Positions 34,766 to 43,451 of a stretch of DNA of 64,000 nucleotides are shown here, in pieces (position 1 is the stretch's first letter; each line of letters starts with the position of its first letter). The stretch comes from Pseudanabaena minima (GTDB lineage Bacteria > Cyanobacteriota > Cyanobacteriia > Pseudanabaenales > Pseudanabaenaceae): contig NZ_CP159508.1 of assembly GCF_051131155.1 (NCBI RefSeq), forward strand, positions 4,712,001 through 4,776,000. Reading direction: 5' to 3'. Under the pieces are notes generated by a model. The model saw only the letters and a list, made by a program, of their open reading frames with translations. It was not told the origin of the DNA and ran no database searches. A program made the translations under genes and the position numbers.

Positions 34766-35413
34766 ATTCGCGAACCAACAAGAAGAGTTTGCATCAGTAT
34801 TTTATCTTACGGTGCAAATGCAAAACCCCTACAAAATTTTTACCTTTTACCTTTTACCTTTTGCCTTGACAAGCCTGTCTGTCTTCGGCAATGGTTCACT
34901 AAATTGTAATCGACGTATTTACGTCTTGTTTATTGACATGAAATGGACGTTTCAGAATCTATCCCACATTAGCTGACCAGTGCCTTGTATGCGGTTTTTT
35001 TGGCGAATGTGGAGGTGCGGAGTTTTATGGGGATGATTAAGGAAGGAATAACATCTGTAGGGGCATAGCATTCCCGCAATAATTTCTAAATTCTCAGGTT
35101 CCCTTGATTTGGGAATGCTATGCCCAACACCTGACAACGCAGGAACAAGCGATCGGTGAAGGCATAGGCTAAGATCTCCGACTTTTTCTAAGCCAGCAAA
35201 GATAGTTTGCTAATTCACAAAAAAAGTCGGAGATCTGGGCATTTACAGGTTCCTTTGATTTGGGAATGCTAGGCTCCAACACCTGACAACGCAGGGACAA
35301 GCGATCGGTGAAGGCGAGGAGGGTTTTGCATTTGCAAATGGAGATTTATGTGGGGTGTTGGGGAATGGTGGCGCAAATGCAAAACCCCTACAAGTTTTTT
35401 CCTTTTTCCTTGT
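34766..35413. repeat. Repeat-rich intergenic region
   Basis: No gene seen. It contains two direct copies of a ~65-bp segment (35098-35163 and 35250-35317: TTTGGGAATGCTA...CAACACCTGACAACGCAGG...CAAGCGATCGGTGAAGGC) flanking a family C palindrome. Copies of GCAAATGCAAAACCCCTACA lie near 34815 and 35371, with an inverted copy near 35327. Confidence 0.7.
35172..35236. repeat. Family C palindromic repeat, copy 2
   Basis: AGATCTCCGACTTTTT ... AAAAAGTCGGAGATCT, followed by GGGCATTTACAGGTTCCTTTGATT, which matches the sequence after copy 1 (near 881-905). Confidence 0.65.
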
Positions 35414-35833
35414 TTACAAGTCAGGTATAATTACAGGAATCTGTTCGTTACGATTCTTGCGATAAATTTTGAAATCGCTGTCTAAGGTTAGGATGGCACT
35501 ATTATCATAAATTTCTGACATCCTCACTAAACAGGCATCTGCTAGGGACATTGGTACATTTTGATAGCGATCAAGCAATTTTTCTATGCTTTGAGTCTCT
35601 TCATCTAGATGAAATGGAATTTGAACAACTCCTTTGTCAATGAAAGAGAAGATGATCTCTTTGCTAGAAGGTATCCTTTGGAGTAAAAAGCAAGTCTCGG
35701 TGATGGCGGCTTCGCAGGTGATTAATGGTGGTGAAATTTTGGCTAGTTCGCGAACTGCCCAATTATGATAAGAGTCACGGCGATCGATCAGTGCGACAAA
35801 AACACTAGCATCGAGGATAATTTGCTGGCTCAT
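35414..35833 (-). CDS. PIN-domain toxin (VapC-like)
   Basis: 139 residues with the PIN nuclease fold: LDASVFVALID (first acidic Asp near residue 8), TETCFLL (Glu), LADACLV and TLDSDF (two Asp), the four metal-binding acidic positions of VapC ribonucleases. VapC toxins cut tRNA or rRNA when freed from their antitoxin. Its ATG overlaps the stop codon of the upstream antitoxin gene by 4 bp, the usual coupled arrangement. Target unknown. Confidence 0.9.
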   Translation of the reverse strand: MSQQIILDASVFVALIDRRDSYHNWAVRELAKISPPLITCEAAITETCFLLQRIPSSKEIIFSFIDKGVVQIPFHLDEETQSIEKLLDRYQNVPMSLADACLVRMSEIYDNSAILTLDSDFKIYRKNRNEQIPVIIPDL

Positions 35834-36078
35834 GCTGAGTTTTGATTTTTGAGTTCATGCTTTTTGAGGGAAAGATCGCCGCCGACATCGAGAGAACCGA
35901 TGAGATCGCCTGCTAGTTCTAGGGCAGATATGGGTTTATTATCGTTATTTAAGGTGTCTTTTTGTTTGTTTTGACTGCAAATAAATTCAGCAAAATCTAA
36001 AATTTGCTTCTGTTTGGCTAGGGGTAAACTTCTGACAAGTTCGATAATCTTTTGCTCAATTGTTATTGTCGCTTTCAT
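35830..36078 (-). CDS. Antitoxin of PIN-domain toxin (DUF2281/VapB-like)
   Basis: 82 residues. The N-terminus ATITIEQKIIELVRSLPLAKQKQILDFAEFI is typical of the short helical DUF2281-type antitoxins. The C-terminus (ALELAGDLIGSLDVGGDLSLKK) is the likely toxin-binding tail. ATG at 36078; it overlaps the toxin start by 4 bp. It should repress its own promoter and neutralise the PIN toxin. Confidence 0.82.
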   Translation of the reverse strand: MKATITIEQKIIELVRSLPLAKQKQILDFAEFICSQNKQKDTLNNDNKPISALELAGDLIGSLDVGGDLSLKKHELKNQNSA

Positions 36079-36158
36079 ATTTTTACTCTGCCATTTATTT
36101 TTCTAGTTTAATCCAAATTTTTTCCTTTTTACTTTTGCCTTGAAGCAATGCCACTTAA

Positions 36159-36259
36159 TACCAATTCACTGAAGTGAGCCAACACTTCAGTGAATTAAAA
36201 AACAAACCCAGTAGGGTTTTAAGATTCCAAAAATGGCAACGCCATTTTTGGAATTGGTA
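36159..36259. mobile_element. MITE-like element family A, copy in the 3' end of the WD40 gene
   Basis: TACCAATTCACTGAAGTGAG...AATTGGTA, 101 bp, flanked by TTAA and TTAC. It has the hairpins CACTGAAGTG.../CACTTCAGTG and CCAAAAATGGC/GCCATTTTTGG. The stop codon of the upstream minus-strand WD40 gene (36219-36221) is inside it. Confidence 0.7.
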
Positions 36260-38003
36260 TTACTTGACAAGCTGCTCTTTCCTCATCGGTTGCATTGGGG
36301 TTGTTAGTCAAGTAATCACGCAACCCGTTACATCCCTTCACCATTAGGTCATCAAAATTCCATAATTTGACGGTGTTGTCCCTATTGCTAGTGGCGATCA
36401 TCTTGCCGTCGGGACTAAAGGCTATGCTACCAATATCGCTACGCCCTTTGAAGGTTTGAAGTTCTTTCCCTTCCAAATTCCATAATTTGACAGTTCTGTC
36501 CCAACTACCAGTGGCGATCATCTTGCCGTCGGGACTAAAGGCTATGCTATCAATATCGCTACGCCCTTTGAAGGTTTGAAGTTCTTTCCCTTCCAAATTC
36601 CATAATTTGACGGTTCTGTCCCAACTACCAGTGGCGATCATCTTGCCATCGGGACTAAAGGCTATGCTATCAATATCGCTATGCCCTTTGAAGGTTTGAA
36701 GTTCTTTCCCTTCCAAATTCCATAATTTGACGGTTCTGTCCGAACTGCCAGTAGCGATCATCTTGCCGTCGGGACTAAAGGCTATGCTATCGACGGTATT
36801 GCTATGTCCTTTAAGGGTTTGGAGTTCTTTCCCTTCCAGATTCCACAATTTGACGGTTCTGTCCCAACTGCCAGTGGCGATCATCTTGCCGTCGTGACTA
36901 AAGACTATGCTATCGACGGTATTGCTATGTCCTTTAAGGGTTTGGAGTTCTTTCCCTTCCAGATTCCACAATTTGACGGTTCTGTCCCAACTGCCAGTAG
37001 CGATCATCTTGCTGTCGGGACTAAAGACTATTCTATTGACGGTATTGCTATGCCCTTTGAGGGTTTGGCTCTCTTTTTCTCTCAGTTTCAACAATTTGAC
37101 AGTACTGTGAACATCCCGCCAGTTCTCACCTCCTGTCACAATAGTCTTACCGTCAGGGCTAAAAGCAATGCTTAAAATACTATTTCTACTCGCTTTAAAG
37201 GTTTGGATTACTTCTTCAACGTAGAAAGTATTGAGATTGACATCCCACAATTTGACAGTAGTGTCCCAACTTCCTGATGCAATCGTCTTGCCATCAGGAC
37301 TAAAAGCAACGCTTATAACACTACTGCTATGCCCTTTGAAGATTTTGATGACTTTTTCTTTATCGAGATCCCACAATTTGACAGTGTTGTCTCCACTTCC
37401 TGTGGCAATCATCTTACCATCGGGACTAAAGGCAATGCCATAAACTTCATCACTATGCTCAAAGGTTTTAATTATTTCTCCGTCGAGGTTCCACAACTTG
37501 ACGTTTTTGCTCACATCACTTGATGCAATCGTCTTGCCATCGGGACTGAAGGCGATGTCGAAAGCCTTGCTACGCTCAAAAGTTCGGATTTCTTTGCCGT
37601 CTATTCCCCATAATTTGATAGCTTTGTTACTTCCTATGGCAATTATCTTACCATCAGGACTAAAGGCTACGCTTGCGACATCTCCCTCCTCATGCTTAAA
37701 GGATCGGATTTCCTTGCCGTCTAGACTCCACAATTTGATACTATTGGAACTCGCTGCTGCAATGGTCTTACCACTAGGACTAAAAGCTACACTACGAACA
37801 CTGCCCTTATTATCAAAAGATCGGATTTCTTTGCCATCAAGACTCCATAATTTGAAAGTGGTATCAGAACTATCCGTTGCGATAATCATTTTGCCATCAG
37901 GACTAAAAGCTACACTATCGACATCTCCAACGGTGGGAAAGCGGTTTATTTCTCGGATTCCATACACAAATCGCAATAATACCAAAACACAAAGAAGAGG
38001 CAA
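36219..38003 (-). pseudogene. WD40 half of a split AAA-WD40 (STAND-like) gene
   Basis: A 594-codon open frame with 13 WD40 blades. The first seven are diverged; the last six are near-identical (GHSNTVDSIAFSPDGKMIATGSWDRTVKLWNLEGKELQT). Its first ten codons, from a TTG at 38003, lie in the terminal repeat of an IS630-family element. Residues RFVYGIREINRF then match the conserved join seen in the intact STAND protein at 919-6420 (VVYAMKEKNRF). The 5' half is the frame at 39042-41162, in the same phase. The last ~13 residues and stop codon are encoded by a MITE. It may still be translated as a free propeller protein. Called a pseudogene because the parent gene is interrupted. Confidence 0.82.
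36361..37070 (-). repeat. Tandem 120/123-bp WD40 coding repeats
   Basis: Six near-identical units. The three nearest the 3' end have an exact 120-bp period (lines up at about 36421, 36541, 36661), one codon shorter than the normal 41-codon unit. Confidence 0.88.
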
Positions 38004-39122
38004 CAGATGATATAAGAGAAAAAGGAGAAAGAGGATAACAAAATGGCAGGGGTATATAGATTAGAAATAAGTGAAAGCGAAGAAGAGCTAAAAGAGATGC
38101 TAGGGCGGCAGAAAACAGGCTCAGATAAAGAACGAGTGCAAGTATTGTACTTACTGAAAAGCAAGCAAGCTGGCACAGTGCAAGCCGCCGCTCAACTAAT
38201 CGGGAGAAACCGTAGCACAGTGCAAGAGTGGATCAGAGGATATCGAGAGGGAGGAATAGCAGGAATACTAAGCCATAAACCAAGAGTAGGCAGAATACCC
38301 AAAATCCCAGATTGGGCGCAAAAAGCACTGGACAAACAACTGCAACAGGAAAAAGGATTTAATAGCTACGGAGAGATACGACAATGGCTACAGGAAAAAC
38401 TAGGAATCGAAAGTACCTATAAAAATGTGCATGACTTGGTGCATTACCGAATGAAGGCAAAACCAAAGGTAGCCCGTCCCTATAGCGCCAGTCAAAACCA
38501 AGGGCAACGCGAGGAATATAAAAAAAACTCTCGGATAACCTAGCCATGGTGGCATGGTATGCCGTGACCGTGTTGGGATTAACGGGAAAAGTCCGATTCT
38601 TTTGTCAAGACGAAACAAGGATTGGTTTGAAAACCATCAGTGGTCGTAAAATAACGGCTCGTGGGGTCAAACCCAAGGCAAAAGTCCAGTGGCAGTTTCA
38701 GGCTACATGGTTATACGGCATCGTCGAACCTGCGACGGGAGAAAGCTTTTTCTATGAATTTAGTCATCTCAACACTGACTGTTTTCAAATATTTCTAGAC
38801 CTTGTATCAGAGAAATTTGCAGACAGCATAATTATCTTGCAAGTTGATCAGGCTGGTTGTCATCGGGCTAAGCGTTTACGATTACCTCACAATATCATTT
38901 TGATATTTCAGCCTGCTCATTCTCCAGAATTAAACCCAATTGAGCGGGTTTGGCTACATTTGAAGCAAGGGTTGAGATTTTCTTTACCCAAAAATATGGA
39001 TGAGTTGCGGCTTTTGGTCAAGAATCGTCTCTCCGAAATGACTAAATCTGTAATTGCTTCTCTTGTCGGTAGAGATTCCATACTGGATGCTCTATCTGTT
39101 GCCTCTCTTTTGTGATTTGGTA
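37980..39122 (+). mobile_element. IS630-family insertion sequence (IS-A)
   Basis: 1143 bp from TACCAAAACACAAAGAAGAG (37980) to the inverse TACCAAATCACAAAAGAGAG (ending 39122). The 29-bp terminal repeats match at 26 positions. Both flanks carry TAA, equivalent to a TA duplication shifted by one base. It sits inside an AAA-WD40 gene in the opposite orientation to that gene. Confidence 0.88.
38043..39115 (+). CDS. IS630-family transposase, two frames joined by -1 shift
   Basis: The first frame (38043-38543, 166 residues) has a helix-turn-helix region (AAAQLIGRNRSTVQEWIRGYREGG). The second (to 39115) carries the DDE catalytic core: CQDETRIGL, LQVDQAGCH and SPELNPIERVWLHLK. The frames join by a one-base backward slip at A8 followed by C (38520-38527), giving EEYKKKLSDNLAMVAWY and about 357 residues in total. 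Without the shift the first frame ends at TAG 38541. Its TGA stop is inside the right terminal repeat. The element looks capable of moving. Confidence 0.85.
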
Positions 39123-41162
39123 TAAATTAGCTGTCACCATCATTTGTGTATTTGCCTTATCTTTTTCCCTTATCAAAGGATCTAACTCCTTAAGTTTATT
39201 TCCTGCACTGATCGTCTTGAGCAAAGCCCCAATTGTTTGCCCATCCTGAAAATCAGCTCTAGCTTCAAGAGTCTTTAATCTCACATCCGCCAACTTAATA
39301 TCATTATTAGCATCCTTCACATTTTGATTTGCTATAGCCTGTTGCGCCAACGCCTCCTGAACCTTACTCTCAGCATCCGCAATCTTAGCCACTGCCACCG
39401 CCACCTGTGCTTCCGAAGTCTGAACCACATTCTCTAACTCAGCCTTAGCTAATTCTAGATTCCTCTTTGCTACATCAACATTCTCATCCGCTTCTTTTTT
39501 CTTCTCCAGCGCATCTCTCACTGCCTGCGCTGCATCTCTCTTTGCTTTTTCTGCATTCTCGCCAATTCGTTCAGCCTCTTTATTTGCAACATATACCTTC
39601 TGATCGGCATCCTTCACTTTAGTCTCGGCATCTTTCTGAGTATTAGCAACCTTCAGATTTGACTCATTCACTGATCGCGCCGCCCATAAACCCGCACCCG
39701 TTGCCAATAACAAAGTCATCCCCAAAATTGCAGAACCAACCTTCACCCTGCGATCTGCCTTTTGCTTCGCATCACCTAAAATCCTTGCCTCTTCCTCAGC
39801 TATTTCCTGTTGCCTAAGCGCAATTAACCGTTCCTGTTCCGCAACCTCCCGCGCCTGTTGTTCTGCCTCTAGTTTGAGATAGCTTTCTCGCTTCTCCACC
39901 TCCCGACTATCCCGCAAAAACTGATCATCCTCATCACTCAACCTTTTCCCCTTAGCCCAAGCCTCCGCATCCACCAACGCCTGACCCCGCAACAAAAAGG
40001 CTTCCTTCTGCTCATCACTTTCTCGCCAAGCCCGAAACGCCGAAGCATAAAACTCTGGACGCAAATCTGCTAACTGTCCCTCCACCCAAGCATTATTAAA
40101 CACCGCCGCATAAATCGGATTATAGGAAATCAACCGCCCATCCCGTCGCACCACCAACCCCGTCAACCGCAACTTCGATCGCTCCTCACTGCGATCGTCC
40201 TCCAACTCCCCATCCGCCAACACCTGCTGATAGCAACCCAACATCCGCCCCCGCAACTTCTCCTCCACACTAATCACGCGATCCCTAATCGTCGTCAAAT
40301 GTGGTGGCGCATCCTGCGATTCCCAATTCGTGACAATCCGCTCCTGTACTAGAGTCTCAACCCAGCCCACAATATTCTCAGGTGGTGCAATTCCTGCTAA
40401 CTCCTTCTCCATCATTCCCAACAATCGCTGAATCAGAAAAGGCTGTCCCCCCGTCCACTTCACCGCTTCGGCTAGATAATCCTGCGGATTCACCACCTTA
40501 CTCGCCAAACCCTGCATCAAAGGCAAAGCCTCCATCAGCGTAAACCCCGCCATCTCGACCGCATAGCCAATATTAAACGCTGAAGTATTATGACTCTGAA
40601 TCAAATCCGTCGGTGTCGCCACACCCAAAAAAGAAAAAGTGAGGCGATTATATTCGGGCTTAGTCGGACGATCTTCAAAAAATGACCTTACCAAACCAAA
40701 GAAATCATCCATGCCAAACTTGAGACTCAATAGGCGATCTATTTCCTCCACAAAAATCACAATCGGCGCATCAATCTCCTGCAACACCACTGTTTCGATA
40801 AATTCCGCAAAGCGCTGCACAGGTGACAGCAATTCCCGTTCCCTAATCCAACTCCGCAAATCAAACTTACTTTTTAAATCCAGATCCCCCACCAAACTCC
40901 GAATCGCGCTGGCATACCACTGCTCACAAGTCACCTCCACCCCAATCTTCTGCGGATCAATCGTCGCGCACACAATCCCCTCCGCTTGCAACTTATGCGT
41001 CACCCGCACCCGCAAACTCGATTTCCCCATCTGCCGACAGTTAAACACATAGCAATATTTACGCTCCTTAAGGAGGTTGTAATAGTCGCGATCGCATTGG
41101 CGCTCCACATAGCTAGGCGCATCCGCAGGGAGACTACCACCAACTTGATAATTAAAAGTCAT
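39042..41162 (-). pseudogene. AAA half of a split AAA-WD40 gene
   Basis: A 706-codon frame starting ATG 41162. Residues 1-370 form an AAA-like (AAA_35 type) NTPase with Walker A CRQMGKSSL near 42-50 and Walker B-like APIVIFVEEIDRLL. A charged region follows, then a membrane helix near 475-497 (SAILGMTLLLATGAGLWAA), a long Ala/Glu/Lys coiled coil (500-620) and LLKTISAGNKLKELDPL. After MMVTANL the frame enters the right end of IS-A and reads about 25 foreign residues to a stop at 39042. Removing 1146 bp joins it in phase to the WD40 half as VTANLLRFVYGIREINRF (1265 codons in all). The truncated product may still be made, with its sensor propeller lost. Confidence 0.85.
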
Positions 41163-41221
41163 AGCTTTTGTTGCTTGTACTGTGGTTTAGGGTGGGTGAT
41201 TGCAATCTGTAGCAATCTGTA

Positions 41222-41327
41222 GTGGACTGTTTCATCTAAAGTGATGCAATAGTCGATCTATCAAAAAGCTTGTTAAGACTGACTTCACCTAGTTTTCTAT
41301 TACACTATTTTAGATGAAACAGTCCAG
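41222..41327. mobile_element. 106-bp MITE derived from the adjacent IS630-family element (IS-B)
   Basis: GTGGACTGTTTCATCTAAAG...TTTTAGATGAAACAGTCCAG. The ends match those of IS-B and the interior is only ~40 bp, with no coding capacity. It is flanked by TA at 41220-41221 and 41328-41329; the latter is shared with IS-B. Confidence 0.85.
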
Positions 41328-41329
41328 TA

Positions 41330-42576
41330 GTGGACTGTTTCATCTAAAATAGTGCAATAGATATTGGTTTGGAGAGCCCTAATCATGGGAAGAGGAAGGC
41401 GAGATAAAGTCTATTTAACAGTAGAGGATAGAGAAAACTTAGAACAAATTAGTCGAAATGGCTATGCACCTGCAAAAAAGATCTTGCACGCCAGAATTTT
41501 ACTGATGTGTGATGAAGGAAAATACAGCAAGAGAACATGGACTGATGAAGAAATAGCAGAAGCATTGCAGGTGCATAGAAACACCGTAGGTCGAATTCGC
41601 CAAAGATTTCTGCAAAAAGGTGAAAAACCTGCACTAGAGAGACAATTAAGGAAAACGCCCCCCACACCGCCCAAGGTCGATGGCTCTAGCGAAGCCCACA
41701 TAATTGCTCTGTGTTGTGCAGACCCACCAGAAGGACGTGCTGAGTGGACAATCAGACTATTAACGTCAGAACTCAAGCAAAGACAAGTTATTACCGAAAT
41801 TTCCGCATCAACGGTGTGGCGTACTCTAAAAAAAAACGAATTACGACCTTGGAAAACCCAGAGATTTTGTATTCCCGAAAGAGATTTAGCAAGATTTGTG
41901 GCAGAAATGGAAGTCGTCCTTGACTTGTATAGCACGGAGCCATGCGAAGAAGAACCGTTGATTGCAATGGATGAAGCATCAAAGCAACTACTCGGAGAGG
42001 TTTATCCACCAATAGCGATGCAACCTGGACAAGATAAAAAAGAAGACTACCACTATGAGCGTGAAGGTGTTCAAGCCCTATTCATGTTTGTTGACCCTCA
42101 TCGAGGATGGAGACGGGTGAGTAGCCGAGATAGTCGAACAAGGATAGATTGGGCTGAGGAAATACGTCAATTGTTGGATGAGGACTATCCGAATGCACGA
42201 AAAGTAAAGCTACTCAGTGATAATCTGAATACCCATAATATAGCTTCGCTGTATGAAGCATTTCCTGCACCAGAAGCTCATCGTTTAGCAAGAAGACTAG
42301 AAATTTATCATACGCCGCGTAATGGTAGTTGGTTGAATGTAGCCGAAACCGAATTGAGTGTCTTATCAAAACAATGTTTAGATAGACGGATTCCTAGCAA
42401 GGACAAACTCAAAGAGGAGATAGACGCTTGGCAAAAGTCTCGAAATCAGAATGCATCCAAAGTAATATGGAGGTTTTCGACAAGCGATGCCAGAGTCAAA
42501 CTGAAACATCTTTATCCAGTATTTGAGCAAGAAGAATAACCGTATCTATTGCACTATTTTAGATGAAACAGTCCAG
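41330..42576 (+). mobile_element. IS630-family insertion sequence (IS-B)
   Basis: 1247 bp with perfect 33-bp inner terminal repeats (TGGACTGTTTCATCTAAAAT... at 41331-41363 and its inverse at 42543-42575), flanked by TA on both sides (41328-41329, 42577-42578). It lies about 170 bp upstream of the start of the split AAA-WD40 gene. Confidence 0.93.
41385..42539 (+). CDS. IS630-family transposase of IS-B
   Basis: 384 residues from ATG 41385; a TTG 21 bp upstream is in frame. The N-terminal winged/HTH region (LTVEDRENLEQISRNGYAPAKK...WTDEEIAEALQVHRNTVGRIRQRF) binds the terminal repeats. The C-terminal DDE domain shows LIAMDEASKQLL, VKLLSDNLNTHN and HTPRNGSWLNVAETELSVL, giving the D, D and E catalytic residues. 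It is uninterrupted and flanked by perfect terminal repeats, so probably active, and likely able to mobilise the 106-bp MITE next to it. Confidence 0.95.
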   Translation: MGRGRRDKVYLTVEDRENLEQISRNGYAPAKKILHARILLMCDEGKYSKRTWTDEEIAEALQVHRNTVGRIRQRFLQKGEKPALERQLRKTPPTPPKVDGSSEAHIIALCCADPPEGRAEWTIRLLTSELKQRQVITEISASTVWRTLKKNELRPWKTQRFCIPERDLARFVAEMEVVLDLYSTEPCEEEPLIAMDEASKQLLGEVYPPIAMQPGQDKKEDYHYEREGVQALFMFVDPHRGWRRVSSRDSRTRIDWAEEIRQLLDEDYPNARKVKLLSDNLNTHNIASLYEAFPAPEAHRLARRLEIYHTPRNGSWLNVAETELSVLSKQCLDRRIPSKDKLKEEIDAWQKSRNQNASKVIWRFSTSDARVKLKHLYPVFEQEE

Positions 42577-42615
42577 TAGGGTGTGTTAGCGTCAGCGTAA
42601 CGCACTCAATAGATA

Positions 42616-42771
42616 TTACGTGGAAGGTGATTCCTGCGATGGCGAAAGTCTGGGGCTGGCACGGGGGCACAGCCCCTACAAGTAACCTCTAAATTTTGGG
42701 GTAGGGGCAATGCCCCCGTGCTTGCCCTGCCACGCTAACAGCAAGAGATTTATTATCTGAGTTCCACGTAA
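42616..42771. repeat. Nested inverted repeats, possible non-autonomous element
   Basis: Outer arms TTACGTGGAA (42616-42625) and TTCCACGTAA (42762-42771). Inner hairpin CACGGGGGCACAGCCCCTAC / GTAGGGGCAATGCCCCCGTG (42660-42720). The outer arm sequence also occurs near 12553-12564. Confidence 0.5.
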
Positions 42772-42781
42772 CATAATTTAG

Positions 42782-43435
42782 TTACTCCAAGTCTCCATAG
42801 CGATCGCGGTAGCGCTGCAATAATACCTCAAGTTCCTGTTTCGCTTGACGCTCTTGAGCTACTTGTTCCGCAAGCTCAGAGGGAAAAGGCAACTTTTCGC
42901 CATTGTCCAGACGATGCAAGGCAATTTTTTTGTCCTCAATCGATAGCTGCAACCCTAAAACTAAACTCTGTCTATCGTTAATCGGCTCATATTCTTCACC
43001 TTTGAGTCGATAACCTTGCAATTGCTGCTCTAGCCATTCATTTTTCGGGTCAAAAAGCCAATATTCCTGCACACCCATCTGAGCATAGAGATCGCGCTTA
43101 AAGCCAATATCAGTAATCTGCGTACTTTTGGAGGTAATTTCAAATATCACCGTAGGTACTTGTCCCTCTTCCCAGATTTTATAATTGTCGCGACCGCCAG
43201 CCGCCACATCAAAAATCACCATCACATCGGGAGCCACACGCATTCTGGGAAAGCCTTGAGCATAGTATAAAAATTGATTGCCCAAAACTGTTGCTTGTCT
43301 GCCTGTTAAATATTGCCGCAGCATTTCCAAAAGTATGGCGATCGCATAAAAATGATCGTAGGTTTCTGCCAAGGGTTCACCATCGCTAGAGGGATATTCA
43401 ATATCAATTACTTTTGCTTGTAGAGTTGTCGGCAT
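42782..43435 (-). CDS. Uma2 family endonuclease-like protein
   Basis: 217 residues. PD-(D/E)XK core: RVAPDVMVIFDV, VIFEITSKSTQITDIGFKRDLYAQMGVQEYWLFDPKNEWLEQQLQGYRL. The C-terminal 30 residues form a charged helix (AEQVAQERQAKQELEVLLQRYRDRYGD). It begins 16 bp after the stop codon of the CHAT-AAA gene, so the two are probably co-transcribed. Uma2 function is not established. Its sequence differs clearly from the Uma2 at 33998-34765, so this is not a recent duplication. Confidence 0.9.
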   Translation of the reverse strand: MPTTLQAKVIDIEYPSSDGEPLAETYDHFYAIAILLEMLRQYLTGRQATVLGNQFLYYAQGFPRMRVAPDVMVIFDVAAGGRDNYKIWEEGQVPTVIFEITSKSTQITDIGFKRDLYAQMGVQEYWLFDPKNEWLEQQLQGYRLKGEEYEPINDRQSLVLGLQLSIEDKKIALHRLDNGEKLPFPSELAEQVAQERQAKQELEVLLQRYRDRYGDLE

Positions 43436-43451
43436 TGGTCACACTCCTAAA

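Noticed and set aside
34445..34976. Plus-strand open frames overlapping the Uma2 gene start
   Set aside because: Composition is not protein-like and they overlap a well-supported Uma2 gene on the other strand.
34766..35413. Possible CRISPR array because of clustered repeats
   Set aside because: The repeats are few, of unequal length and spacing, and partly inverted; there are no spacers or cas genes.
36804..38010. Plus-strand open frames opposite the second WD40 array
   Set aside because: Same repeat artefact; the minus-strand frame has clear WD40 motifs.
37980..39122. Simple TA target duplication with IS-A ends at CCAAAA
   Set aside because: Excision on that model leaves the host gene out of frame. 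The TAA (or shifted TA) model restores it and aligns with the homologous STAND junction.
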